Source: Gracilimonas sp. (lineage in GTDB: Bacteria > Bacteroidota > Rhodothermia > Balneolales > Balneolaceae). From it: 64,000 nucleotides of DNA. Below the pieces are notes generated by a model. The model did not search any database. It saw nothing but the letters and a program-made list of their open reading frames with translations, and was not told the DNA's origin. The stretch lies in contig NZ_JAVJQO010000008.1 of the NCBI RefSeq assembly GCF_040218225.1, positions 558,001 to 622,000 on the forward strand, written 5' to 3'. Shown one piece after another: positions 8,260 through 16,989 of the stretch; within the stretch, counting starts at the first letter, position 1, and every line of letters starts with the position of its first letter. Made by a program: the position numbers and the translations under genes.

Positions 8260-9327
8260 TTACCATGTCCACGGATATAATAAGCGTGATTTCTGAACCC
8301 AGTGCGGCCTTTGCTCCCTGTAGTTTAACCGCATATGCACTAATGGCCAGAACATCTTTTTATAAATATTTTCAGGATATATATACTCTGAAATTCCATG
8401 CGCCGCATATACTTGACCGTTGTAGTTAACAATAGATTCACCTTTAAATCTTTGATAGAAAGGGCCATCGTCTATTTTAGTGCTACATTGAATATTTACA
8501 GTAGTTTCACCTTCTTTTAACTCAATTTTCCGGGCTGATTTCAAACCAAACCAATTTCGGGTGAAATAGCTCATTTCGGCATCGCTAAACTTCTCCAACA
8601 CCTGTTGATTATCCCGGTCGATTAGCCATGCCTCAAACTGCTCGGTGTTCCGTTTTTGCATCAGGTAATAAACAAGAGTGAAATCCTTGAAGTGATACCT
8701 TCCCCAATACCAATCCCTGAAACTTTCTTTCATGGGTTCCTGCCCGGTGTTATGATCATGGTATCCATTGCCTGTAAAGTTCAGGACCTCTTCCCCATTC
8801 TTGCCGACTACTTCCAGCTGCGCTTTAACCGAAGTTCCCGGAGTAAGCAAGTTCCAGCTGTGGCGATCTTCACTGACCGACTGAATAAGATTCTCGTTTC
8901 CTTTAGTTGCCTCGCCTTTTATTCGGCCGTGAACTTTGTGACCAGAAGGTAATTCCTGACCTAGCTTAATCTCAAAACTCAACTCATTATTTTTGAACAC
9001 ATATTCTACCGAGTTCTGCTCAACCGACAGAGTTTTAGTCTCATCGTCCCACGTGAATTCATCCTTTCCAAATTCGAGGAAGCTATAATAAACCGTTTTT
9101 CCACCCTTATATAGTGAAACACTAATAGCCGGATAAGAGACCCTGCCAACCTGACCCGCCTCCAGATCCTTAATGTATTGAGTAGAAAAGGGATTGGTTT
9201 GATAGAATATAATCACAAACCCCTGCTGTCCATCCTCACTTAACCCATCAAAATACCACCATTCGTATCCACCGAACGACTTATTAAAATCTGGAGTTAT
9301 TTGCCTTACATCTGTAGATATATTCAT
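8260..9327 (-). CDS. crtC: Carotenoid 1,2-hydratase (CrtC-like)
   Basis: A 355-residue protein with the CrtC (hydroxyneurosporene synthase) pattern: GGYEWWYFDGLSEDGQQGF near residue 19, NGYHDHNTGQ near residue 187 and FRDWYWGRYHF near residue 203. CrtC adds water to the C1,2 double bond of an acyclic carotenoid end group, making the tertiary hydroxyl that can then be methylated or glycosylated. No signal peptide is visible. It is convergent with the acyltransferase and divergent from the GT2 gene. Related hydratase-fold proteins act on other lipids, so the substrate is inferred. No phytoene or lycopene genes are in the window. Confidence 0.8.
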   Translation of the reverse strand: MNISTDVRQITPDFNKSFGGYEWWYFDGLSEDGQQGFVIIFYQTNPFSTQYIKDLEAGQVGRVSYPAISVSLYKGGKTVYYSFLEFGKDEFTWDDETKTLSVEQNSVEYVFKNNELSFEIKLGQELPSGHKVHGRIKGEATKGNENLIQSVSEDRHSWNLLTPGTSVKAQLEVVGKNGEEVLNFTGNGYHDHNTGQEPMKESFRDWYWGRYHFKDFTLVYYLMQKRNTEQFEAWLIDRDNQQVLEKFSDAEMSYFTRNWFGLKSARKIELKEGETTVNIQCSTKIDDGPFYQRFKGESIVNYNGQVYAAHGISEYIYPENIYKKMFWPLVHMRLNYREQRPHWVQKSRLLYPWTW

Positions 9328-9386
9328 GCTAAAATAAAATAATCGTGTTGGTGAACGGCAACGCTCTGTTTGCTAACTTTCGTTCA

Positions 9387-10538
9387 ATGGACATACTTCT
9401 TTACATCGCAGCAACTTACATCGTATTTACCATTTTTGTGTTTATACGAAATTGGTTTGAATTCCACTCGCTGTCAAATCAATCTTATGGTAAACAGGAT
9501 TTCAGTTCCGCCCCTCTTGTCAGTATTTGTATCCCAGCCCGAAACGAGGAGACCGTAATTGAGCGATGTGTAACATCCGCACTTAAACAAGACTATCCCA
9601 ATTTTGAAGTACTGGTACTGGATGATAATTCCACGGACCAAACTACCGATATACTTAACAAACTATCCGGCATTATTAACAACCTTCACCATCTTAAAGG
9701 ACAGCCCAAACCTGATGAATGGCTGGGTAAACCCTGGGCGTGCCATCAATTGAGCGAAAAAGCAACTGGAGAATATTTAATATTCATTGATGCAGATGTG
9801 TGGCTGGAAGAAGATGCTATCAAAAAAGCTGTTAATGCGTTAAAAGCGTCTGACGCTATTACCGTTTGGCCTAAACAGCAGGTACAAACCTTTTGGGAAA
9901 AGCTCATTATTCCCATGATTTACTACGGCTTGTACACTTTATTACCGGCAAAGTATGTAGAACAAAACCCAAAATGGCTGCCAGCAAGTCTTAGAAAGAA
10001 AATGGCTCCCCAATTTGCGGCCGCCTGTGGACAGTTTATTGGATTTAACAGGAAAACATACACAGACATCGGTGGTCATACTTCCGTTAAACAGGATATT
10101 GTAGAAGATGTTCAACTTGCAAAAACCATTAAACGCCACGATTTAAAAATTACTATGTATGATGGAATCGGAACAGTAAACTGCAGGATGTACCGGTCTC
10201 ATTCTGAAATCTTTGAAGGGCTACGTAAAAACTTTTTTGTCGGCTTTGGAAGGAATGTACCTCTCTTTCTCTTTATGGCCATTATGCAATTCATAGTGTT
10301 TGTAGTTCCGGTATTGGCTTTGATCTTTGGAAATCCAGACTCACAAAAATTCGCAGCTGTTCTTATTAGTATTATTTTAATACAGCGCTGGCTGATGGAT
10401 TATAAGTTTGGGTGGAATCCTTTGATCAGCCTTTTACAGCCGTTTACTATTATTTGGTATGAGGTTCTTGGCATTCGTTGCCTTTGGGATCATTTCACCG
10501 GAAGAAAGGCCAGTTGGAAAGGCCGCGAAGTCGGATAA
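9387..10538 (+). CDS. Membrane GT2 glycosyltransferase (CruC-like candidate)
   Basis: A family 2 glycosyltransferase of about 383 residues. An N-terminal membrane helix (IAATYIVFTIFVFI) precedes the GT-A domain with VSICIPARNEETVIERC, the DDNSTD segment, the metal-binding DADVW motif, and a later GQFIGFNRKTY. Two or three C-terminal membrane segments follow. The frame is open upstream to a GTG at 9345, but ATG 9387 places the hydrophobic helix at the N terminus and is preferred. Neighbouring CrtC hydratase and acyltransferase genes suggest it glycosylates a carotenoid hydroxyl, as CruC does in green sulfur bacteria. Substrate is inference. Confidence 0.85.
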   Translation: MDILLYIAATYIVFTIFVFIRNWFEFHSLSNQSYGKQDFSSAPLVSICIPARNEETVIERCVTSALKQDYPNFEVLVLDDNSTDQTTDILNKLSGIINNLHHLKGQPKPDEWLGKPWACHQLSEKATGEYLIFIDADVWLEEDAIKKAVNALKASDAITVWPKQQVQTFWEKLIIPMIYYGLYTLLPAKYVEQNPKWLPASLRKKMAPQFAAACGQFIGFNRKTYTDIGGHTSVKQDIVEDVQLAKTIKRHDLKITMYDGIGTVNCRMYRSHSEIFEGLRKNFFVGFGRNVPLFLFMAIMQFIVFVVPVLALIFGNPDSQKFAAVLISIILIQRWLMDYKFGWNPLISLLQPFTIIWYEVLGIRCLWDHFTGRKASWKGREVG

Positions 10539-10604
10539 AAATTTATCTGTTCTTCACTAATAATCGTTTTCTTTTTTGCAGATACATAGACATATTTGAG
10601 GTGT

Positions 10605-11522
10605 ATGAAAGCATTGATCGACAAATACCTGAAATACCTGAGCGTAGAACGCAATGCTTCCGAACATACTATTATCTCTTATCAAAATGACCTCACTTCT
10701 TTTCTTGAATTTACGGCTCAAGTAAACGAACAAGATGCTTCACAGGTTGATGTGACTACCATCACCCGATTGAATATCAGGTTATGGCTGGGTGATTTAT
10801 CAGAAAAAGGGTTAGCCAAAACTTCAATAGCCCGTAAGGTTGCCGCGCTTCGTTCATTTTTTAAATATTGTTTTAAAAGAGGTCATGTCGACAAAAATCC
10901 GGCTCACCTGCTCGTAGTACCAAAAAAAGAACAGACGTTGCCAAAAACAGCTACGGTCGAAGACATCAACCGAATGATGGAAACCGTAGATATTGAAACA
11001 GCTAAAGGGCTTCAGGATCGGGCTATTCTGGAACTATTCTATGGAACAGGAATGCGGCTAAGTGAGCTTACCGGGCTCAATCTATCCAACATTGATTTAA
11101 AGCAACGTCAGGTTACAGTTCATGGTAAAGGCAATAAACAGCGGATAATTCCATTGGGTAATACAGTGGTAACCATTCTAAATCAATTCTTAGAAAAAAG
11201 ACCTGAATTGTACGGAGAACGAACAGACGGAGACGCAAAAAAGGCGTTATTCCTGGCAGCCAATGGTCAGCGTATGTACGACCGGGCTGTACGGTATATG
11301 GTAGAAGATTATTTAAAACAAACCAGTGAGGTTACTCAAAAAAGTCCGCATGTTCTGCGCCATAGTTTTGCTACCCATATGCTGGATAACGGAGCGGACA
11401 TAAGAATCATCAAAGAGTTTTTGGGTCACGCTAATTTAGCGGCAACGCAGGTTTATACACATACAAGTATGGAAAGACTTAAAAATGTGTATGAGCAGGC
11501 TCATCCAAGAGCGAAAACGTAA
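10605..11522 (+). CDS. xerC: Tyrosine recombinase XerC
   Basis: A 305-residue site-specific recombinase that resolves chromosome dimers at dif. An N-terminal SAM-like DNA-binding domain (about residues 1-95) is followed by the catalytic domain with Arg151 (GMRLSEL), His249 and Arg252 (HVLRHSFATH), His275 (LGHA) and nucleophile Tyr284 (QVYTHT). It ends with HPRA as XerC does. ATG 10605 is chosen over an upstream TTG because GAGG sits just before it and the protein then starts like other Xer proteins. It begins a co-oriented cluster with hpf and hprK. It is the housekeeping enzyme, distinct from the integron integrase at 50.5 kb. Confidence 0.92.
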   Translation: MKALIDKYLKYLSVERNASEHTIISYQNDLTSFLEFTAQVNEQDASQVDVTTITRLNIRLWLGDLSEKGLAKTSIARKVAALRSFFKYCFKRGHVDKNPAHLLVVPKKEQTLPKTATVEDINRMMETVDIETAKGLQDRAILELFYGTGMRLSELTGLNLSNIDLKQRQVTVHGKGNKQRIIPLGNTVVTILNQFLEKRPELYGERTDGDAKKALFLAANGQRMYDRAVRYMVEDYLKQTSEVTQKSPHVLRHSFATHMLDNGADIRIIKEFLGHANLAATQVYTHTSMERLKNVYEQAHPRAKT

Positions 11523-11553
11523 TAATTACATAACTAAAATTAGGAGTAGAAGT

Positions 11554-11853
11554 ATGAAAACTACATTCACAGCACGCCATTTTGAAGCAAGCGCTGATCT
11601 TCAACAATATTGCAGAGACAGTGTGGAAAAACTTGAACAGTTTTATGACCGGATCGTAATGTGTGATATTATTCTTGAACCTACTCCTTCTGACGAAAAC
11701 CCACAGCAGGCTGAAATCATTGTTAAAGTGCCGCGAAAAATATTAACAGCTAAAGAATCTGCTTCTTCCTACGAGCAGGCCATTCATAATGCTGTTGAAA
11801 CAGTAAGTCGGCAATTGAAGAAGTACAAAGAAAAAATGCATGCCGTTAACTAA
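11554..11853 (+). CDS. hpf: Ribosome hibernation promoting factor (HPF/RaiA family)
   Basis: A 99-residue protein of the short HPF/YfiA type that binds the 30S decoding centre and inactivates ribosomes in stationary phase. It has the family start TFTARHFEASADLQQYC and the later ESASSYEQAIHNAVETVSRQ pattern, and a basic tail. ATG 11554 is preceded by AGGAG at good spacing, which fixes the start; the open frame continues upstream into the end of xerC. It lies about 30 bases after xerC and 19 before hprK, probably one transcript. Confidence 0.92.
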   Translation: MKTTFTARHFEASADLQQYCRDSVEKLEQFYDRIVMCDIILEPTPSDENPQQAEIIVKVPRKILTAKESASSYEQAIHNAVETVSRQLKKYKEKMHAVN

Positions 11854-11872
11854 TATTTTTAATTAATCTCTT

Positions 11873-12904
11873 ATGCCATTTTCACCCCAGGCCCCAATCC
11901 CGCGCAAGGATAAGATTAGTGTAGCTTATCTTATCAATAAGCTACGAGAACGTGTCAATATAAATATAGAAGCATGTGTTTCTGATAATTGTGCCGGAGA
12001 CCATTTTGTGGTTGAAGCTGATTTACACCGACCGGGATTGGCGCTTGCCGGGTATAATGAGCTATTTACTTATCAACGAATTCAGATAATTGGGAATACG
12101 GAAACCCAGTTTCTGGAAAACATGGGTAAAGACAAACAGGAAGAATCATTCCGCCATATTACCAAGTTCGATATTCCGGTTATCTTTTTGACTGATGGAA
12201 ATCAACTTCCCGAAAATTTATTGCAGATCGCCAAAGAGGCAAGCATACCGATTTATTCAACACCACTGGAGACTACCCGATTCATGTATATTCTACGGGA
12301 TTTTCTGGAAGACCAATTTGCCATACAGACTATGGTGCACGGATCTATGATGGATGTGTACGGAATAGGAATTTTAGTTGCCGGAAAATCCGGGATCGGT
12401 AAAAGTGAGGTCGCACTGGACTTAGTTGAACGCGGCCACCGCTTGGTTGCTGATGACGTTGTCATGCTTACCAAAAAGAACAATGTACTAATGTCGTCGG
12501 CTACCGAAATGAGCAAGCACTTCATGGAAATACGCGGACTCGGTATTGTAGACGTGATGTCCATGTTTGGAATACGCGCCATCCGCTATCAAAAGAGGTT
12601 GGAGGTAGTATTGGAATTAACCCTTTGGGATGAAACCAGAGAAGTTGAACGAACGGGATTAAACCATGATTCGGTGAATGTATTAGGACTGGAAATTCCT
12701 CTCATTCACCTCCCCATCACACCAGGTAAAAACATTACCGTTATCGCTGAAGTAATTGCAATGAATTATTTATTGAAACATTATGGGTACGATCCCGCAA
12801 AAGCATTCCAGGAAAGAATCCAATCAAGCATAAGTGAAAAAACAAAAGGAAGGGATATGACTCCGAAAAGAGCTATCGAGTACTTTGAAGGGGATATCGA
12901 ATAA
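11873..12904 (+). CDS. hprK: HPr kinase/phosphorylase
   Basis: A 343-residue bifunctional enzyme that phosphorylates a serine of HPr or an HPr-like protein and reverses the reaction. The N-terminal domain is followed by the Walker A loop GKSGIGKS at residues 171-178 and the family signature MEIRGLGIVDVMSMFG near residue 220. The C-terminal region is rich in charged residues. It directly follows hpf; in Proteobacteria hpf and hprK also sit close together with PTS regulatory genes. No HPr or PTS gene is visible in this window, so its partner is not shown here. Confidence 0.93.
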   Translation: MPFSPQAPIPRKDKISVAYLINKLRERVNINIEACVSDNCAGDHFVVEADLHRPGLALAGYNELFTYQRIQIIGNTETQFLENMGKDKQEESFRHITKFDIPVIFLTDGNQLPENLLQIAKEASIPIYSTPLETTRFMYILRDFLEDQFAIQTMVHGSMMDVYGIGILVAGKSGIGKSEVALDLVERGHRLVADDVVMLTKKNNVLMSSATEMSKHFMEIRGLGIVDVMSMFGIRAIRYQKRLEVVLELTLWDETREVERTGLNHDSVNVLGLEIPLIHLPITPGKNITVIAEVIAMNYLLKHYGYDPAKAFQERIQSSISEKTKGRDMTPKRAIEYFEGDIE

Positions 12905-12988
12905 ACTGTAACATTAGAGTTCTGGCTTACTCTTTGAATGTGATACGAAGGTTACTATCTTAGGCAAGTTTTGGAACAAGGTTAGTAT

Positions 12989-13963
12989 ATGTCAATAAAA
13001 AATCACTATTACTACGACGAAACGAATTGCGAATTTGTACCTATTGAGTACAATCGCCTTGAGCAGGTTGTCTACAATCTTTCAATTTGGATCTTATCTG
13101 GTGTTGTACTGACTGGTATAGGTATCATCCTACTCTCTACCTACATCGGCACACCTGCTGAGCTCGCCCTTAAAGCTGAAAATGAAGCCTTATACGAACA
13201 GCTTGAAAGCACAAAAGATGCGCTTGTTAATCTCGATGATCAAATCACTGCGATTGCTAAAAAAGATAATGAGATGTACCGCTCTGTTTTGGGTATGGAT
13301 CAAATTTCCTACGAAGAAAGACAGGCTGGTGTTGGTGGTTCTGACCCTTACAATGAGTTTGATGTATACAATGAATCTACCTCAGAATTATTGAAGTGGA
13401 CCGCTTCCAAAGTGGATAATTTGGAGCGCCGTATTGGAATTCAGAAATTGAGTTTTGAAGAAATTAAGAGCCAATACAATGTGAATAAAGAAAAAATGGC
13501 TCATATCCCTGCTATTAAACCCACCTCGGGTATTTTGTTGAGTGGATACGGTGTACGGTACCACCCTATTCTTAAATATAACCGCCGCCATAACGGGTTA
13601 GATTTCCGGGCAGATATTGGAGATGCGGTATTTACAACCGGTAATGGAAAAATCCGGTTTGCAGGACGTAAAGGAACCCTGGGTTTGGTTGTCATTGTAG
13701 ATCATGGCTTTGGATACGAAACATTGTACGCTCACCTATCTGGCTTAGCTAAAGGCATCAAAAACGGCAGTAAAGTCGAACGTGGGCAACAAATTGGTAT
13801 GGCTGGAGATTCAGGCTTGTCTGAAGGTCCTCACCTCCATTATGAAGTTCATTTCAAAGGAGAGCCTGTAGATCCAATCTATTATCTCTTTGCAGATACT
13901 TCTCCTGAAGAATACGCCATGTTCAAAGAGATATCGGAGACGAATAACAACTCTCTTGACTAA
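12989..13963 (+). CDS. M23 family peptidoglycan endopeptidase, membrane anchored
   Basis: A 324-residue protein with one membrane helix (about residues 33-53), then a coiled-coil-like stretch (about 60-170), then a C-terminal LytM/M23 domain. The zinc site is recognisable: a His followed by HNGLDFRA near residue 200, and GPHLHYEVHFKGEPVDP near residue 281 with the HxH ligands. Such proteins cleave stem-peptide cross-links or, when the site is degenerate, activate amidases; here the ligands look complete. The domain faces the periplasm. The gene is monocistronic and ends at a clear terminator. Confidence 0.92.
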   Translation: MSIKNHYYYDETNCEFVPIEYNRLEQVVYNLSIWILSGVVLTGIGIILLSTYIGTPAELALKAENEALYEQLESTKDALVNLDDQITAIAKKDNEMYRSVLGMDQISYEERQAGVGGSDPYNEFDVYNESTSELLKWTASKVDNLERRIGIQKLSFEEIKSQYNVNKEKMAHIPAIKPTSGILLSGYGVRYHPILKYNRRHNGLDFRADIGDAVFTTGNGKIRFAGRKGTLGLVVIVDHGFGYETLYAHLSGLAKGIKNGSKVERGQQIGMAGDSGLSEGPHLHYEVHFKGEPVDPIYYLFADTSPEEYAMFKEISETNNNSLD

Positions 13964-13971
13964 CAAAATTT

Positions 13972-13997
13972 TAAAGCCTCATTCGGGGCTTTTTTTG
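13972..13997 (+). terminator. Rho-independent terminator after the M23 peptidase gene
   Basis: AAAGCC and GGCTTT form a stem around a short loop, followed by a run of seven T. It lies ten bases after the stop codon. Confidence 0.85.
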
Positions 13998-14057
13998 TGG
14001 CATTGAATTTCACTTTTGCCTTTCTTTGGTTCATTCTTATTTAAAAGTGAATCCCCT

Positions 14058-15437
14058 ATGCTCATGAAACGCTTCTCTATTATCGTTCTTGTTACCTTAC
14101 TTTCCTTTTCTGCAACACTTATGGCACAATCAGTGCTTAACTCAGAGCATAAGGAACATGTTCAGCAACTCATTCGAAAAGCAATGGGTAGTGATATAGC
14201 CTGGGAACGGCTTACCTATATGGCTGATACATTCGGGCCCCGTTTCAGTGGATCAGAAAACCTGGAGAATTCCATCGACTGGATTGTAGAGACCATGAAG
14301 CAAGATGGTTTTGATAAGGTTTGGACGCAGCCCGTTATGGTTCCTCATTGGGTGCGTGGGGAAGAGTCAGCAACCCTGATTTCACCCCGGGAAAAGAATT
14401 TACCTATGCTGAGCCTTGGAGGTACCGTTGCCACTCCTCAAGAAGGAATCACTGCTGATGTTATCGTTGTAAAAAGCTTTGATGAACTGGAGAAAGTCAA
14501 AGGTCAGGTTAAAGGTAAAATCGTTCTCTATAATGCTGAATTTACATCCTATGGTCGAACTGTCCAATACCGGGTTAACGGAGCCATTGAAGCCGCAAAA
14601 CACGGAGCCGTGGCAAGTATCATTCGATCCGTTGGCCCTTATTCCATGAAAACTCCTCATACCGGTACCATGTATTATGATGATCAAGTTAAAAAAATTC
14701 CCCATGCTGCCATTACTGTCGAGGATGCCATGCTTATTCAGCGGTTATATGATCGTGGTGAAAAGATTAAAATCAACTTGAACATGCAGGCTGAAACCCT
14801 GCCAGATACGGAATCCAGAAATGTAATCGCTGAGATAAAAGGCTCAGAGTTTCCGGATGAAATTATTGTAATGGGCGGACATATTGATTCATGGGATGTT
14901 GGACAAGGCGTGATGGACGACGGTGGTGGCTGTGTTGCTGCCTGGGAAGCGGTACGGTTAATGAATGAACTTGGTATCAAGCCAAAACGAACCATTCGCG
15001 TGGTACTCTGGACCAATGAAGAAAATGGGTTGCGTGGAGCTGAAGAATATCACCGCTGGGTTAAAGAAGATGAAAAATCGTTGCAAAACCATGTATTGGC
15101 CATTGAATCTGATGCCGGCGTATTTGATCCGATTGGATTTGGTTTTTCAGGAAGCGAGCGTGCTTATGAAATTCTTTCCGAGATTGGCTCTACCCTTCAG
15201 CCTATTGAATCCGGACAGGTAACCAAAGGTGGCGGAGGAGCTGATATCGGTCCCCTGATGCGTGACGGTGTTCCGGGAATGGGCCTGGTTGTAGATGGAT
15301 CTCGTTACTTCTGGTATCATCATACAGATGCCGACACCATGGATAAGCTGGATAAGGAAGACTTCAATGAATGTGTAGCCACCATGGCTGTATTTGCTTA
15401 TGCCGTTGCTGATATAGAAGAAAAACTTCCCTGGTAA
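14058..15437 (+). CDS. M28 family zinc metallopeptidase (carboxypeptidase Q-like), secreted
   Basis: An exported peptidase of about 459 residues. From ATG 14058 (or ATG 14064 two codons later) it has a typical signal peptide ending at LMAQ; the open frame continues to 14016 but would add residues in front of the signal. An inserted PA-like domain covers about residues 95-215. The two-zinc M28 site is complete: GGHIDSWD near residue 273, DDGGG, NEENG near 320, an Asp after ESDAG, and the final His in YHHTDADT. It probably cleaves peptides in the periplasm or outside the cell. No operon partners. Confidence 0.92.
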   Translation: MLMKRFSIIVLVTLLSFSATLMAQSVLNSEHKEHVQQLIRKAMGSDIAWERLTYMADTFGPRFSGSENLENSIDWIVETMKQDGFDKVWTQPVMVPHWVRGEESATLISPREKNLPMLSLGGTVATPQEGITADVIVVKSFDELEKVKGQVKGKIVLYNAEFTSYGRTVQYRVNGAIEAAKHGAVASIIRSVGPYSMKTPHTGTMYYDDQVKKIPHAAITVEDAMLIQRLYDRGEKIKINLNMQAETLPDTESRNVIAEIKGSEFPDEIIVMGGHIDSWDVGQGVMDDGGGCVAAWEAVRLMNELGIKPKRTIRVVLWTNEENGLRGAEEYHRWVKEDEKSLQNHVLAIESDAGVFDPIGFGFSGSERAYEILSEIGSTLQPIESGQVTKGGGGADIGPLMRDGVPGMGLVVDGSRYFWYHHTDADTMDKLDKEDFNECVATMAVFAYAVADIEEKLPW

Positions 15438-15446
15438 AAAAATAAA

Positions 15447-16130
15447 TTAGCTTTTGTTTTCCAGAAAGGCTTGCTCCAGCTGCTCCCCGGCTTTAATAGA
15501 CTTTCTGAGCCACTGATATTTTAACTCCTCTATTTCCTCTTCTGAGAGCTTCCAGTCAATACTTGACGCTCTTAGTCGGCGGGTTAGGTTATAGAGGCAG
15601 ACAGCCGCACTAACCGAGATGTTGAAGCTTTCACTGAAGCCGGCCATAGGTATTTTCACAAATCCGTCTGCCAGTTCTTTGGCCCGATCACTAATTCCAT
15701 CCAGTTCGGTACCAAAAACAAGAGCCGTCTTTTGATCCAGAGGCAAATCATTCAGGTTAGTATCATTTTCGTGAGGTGAAGTTGCAATCACTTTATAACC
15801 CTGCTCTTTCAACTTGTTGAAACAAAGCTCTGTATTGTCTGATTTAGGATTTTTATACCGATGTAGAGTCAGCCATTGATCGGCGCCAATGGTCACCTGA
15901 TTCGAAGCATCAAACTCGTTGGTGTTCTCAATGATATGTACATCCTGAATTCCAAACCCATCGCAGCTCCTTAGCACAGCGCTGGCATTATGAGGCTGGT
16001 AAATATCTTCTACAACTACGCTCAAATAGCGGGTTCTTTGCTGAGCCACTTCCTCAATTTTATCCCATCGGGCTTCCGTAGCAAAATCTCTAAGATATTC
16101 CGTTAAAGCCCGTCTTTTAGATGAATCCAT
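15447..16130 (-). CDS. trmH: tRNA (guanosine-18-2'-O)-methyltransferase TrmH
   Basis: A SPOUT-fold methyltransferase of about 227 residues. The knot motifs are visible: N-terminal QPHNASAVLRSCDGFGI, then ALVFGTELDGIS and the final IPMAGFSESFNISVSAAVCL. The C-terminal TrmH-specific tail (WKLSEEEIEELKYQWLRKSI) supports TrmH rather than RlmB; it methylates G18 in the tRNA D-loop. The open frame reaches back to 16163, but that would start inside the terminator at 16140-16180, so ATG 16130 is taken as the start. It lies downstream of the response regulator but is separated from it by that terminator. Confidence 0.92.
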   Translation of the reverse strand: MDSSKRRALTEYLRDFATEARWDKIEEVAQQRTRYLSVVVEDIYQPHNASAVLRSCDGFGIQDVHIIENTNEFDASNQVTIGADQWLTLHRYKNPKSDNTELCFNKLKEQGYKVIATSPHENDTNLNDLPLDQKTALVFGTELDGISDRAKELADGFVKIPMAGFSESFNISVSAAVCLYNLTRRLRASSIDWKLSEEEIEELKYQWLRKSIKAGEQLEQAFLENKS

Positions 16131-16139
16131 AAGCCTAAA

Positions 16140-16180
16140 TAAAAAAGCCCCGTACACAATCAATTATGTACGAGGCTGAC
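16140..16180 (-). terminator. Rho-independent terminator after the response regulator gene
   Basis: On the minus strand AGCCTCGTACA pairs with TGTACGGGGCT with one mismatch, around a loop of about ten bases, and is followed by a run of T. It ends the response regulator transcript and rules out the longer TrmH reading. Confidence 0.85.
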
Positions 16181-16196
16181 AAAATCATTTAAAATT

Positions 16197-16868
16197 TCAT
16201 TCGCACCGGAATACAAATCCTTTTTTACGAATGGTTTCTATGTAGTCCACATCAGTATGCTCTCGGATTTTCTTTCTCAGGTAACTGATGTACACATTGA
16301 TATAATTAGTCTGGGTATCGAAATGTATATCCCAGACTTTCTCAGCCAGTTCTTCCTGTGTAATTACACGATTTCTGTTTTTAAGGAAGTAGACCAGTAA
16401 GTTAAATTCGTTATTTGTTAGCTGAACTTTCTCACTATTGATTGAGAACTCTCGCTTCAATAAATCTACTTTAAGTTCTCCACAGGTGAGTTGTTGCTCC
16501 CCTCCCGACTCCGTTCGCCTTTTGATGGCATCCATTCTGGCAATAAGCTCTTCGGTATTAAATGGCTTGGTCAGGTAATCATCCGCACCAACTTTCAAGC
16601 ACTTTACCTTCACATCTGTTTCCTGCTCTCCAGAAAGAATCAGCACCGGTGTGGTAACATTCTTATCCCGAATGTTTTTACAAACCTCATAGCCGTCTCC
16701 ATCAGGTAATCCCAAATCGAGGATGATCATATCAAAATCATTCCCTACGGCATTGGCTTCTCCATCTGTAGCATTATCAGCGGTGGAAACTGAATTTCCG
16801 TTGTGCTCGAGAACGGCCTTTACAAGCGTACGAACAGACGGATCGTCTTCGATTACTAGTATATTCAT
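16197..16868 (-). CDS. OmpR/PhoB family response regulator, orphan
   Basis: A 223-residue two-domain regulator. The receiver domain (about 1-115) has the acidic pair near residues 8-9, phospho-acceptor Asp51 in IILDLGLPDGDGYEVC, and a Lys near 101 in DDYLTKPF. The winged-helix DNA-binding domain (about 125-222) ends with NYINVYISYLRKKI and ETIRKKGFVF. No histidine kinase gene is next to it, so its partner lies elsewhere. Its targets cannot be deduced. The region before its start is AT-rich and about 120 bases long. Confidence 0.92.
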   Translation of the reverse strand: MNILVIEDDPSVRTLVKAVLEHNGNSVSTADNATDGEANAVGNDFDMIILDLGLPDGDGYEVCKNIRDKNVTTPVLILSGEQETDVKVKCLKVGADDYLTKPFNTEELIARMDAIKRRTESGGEQQLTCGELKVDLLKREFSINSEKVQLTNNEFNLLVYFLKNRNRVITQEELAEKVWDIHFDTQTNYINVYISYLRKKIREHTDVDYIETIRKKGFVFRCE

Positions 16869-16989
16869 TTAACTTCGCAGGGTTTATTTGTAGCGGTTTT
16901 CAGAGATATCGTAATGATTTATGAACTGCTTTGCAATAGTTTAATTAAAATAACTTAACAAACATTAGAATTAAAAGTATAATAAAAAT

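Noticed and set aside
10605-11522. xerC as the integrase of the integron or of a phage
   Set aside because: It lacks the integron-only insert and sits in a housekeeping cluster; it matches XerC closely.
16131-16163. Longer N terminus for TrmH
   Set aside because: It would be encoded inside the terminator hairpin at 16140-16180; the methionine at 16130 matches homologues.
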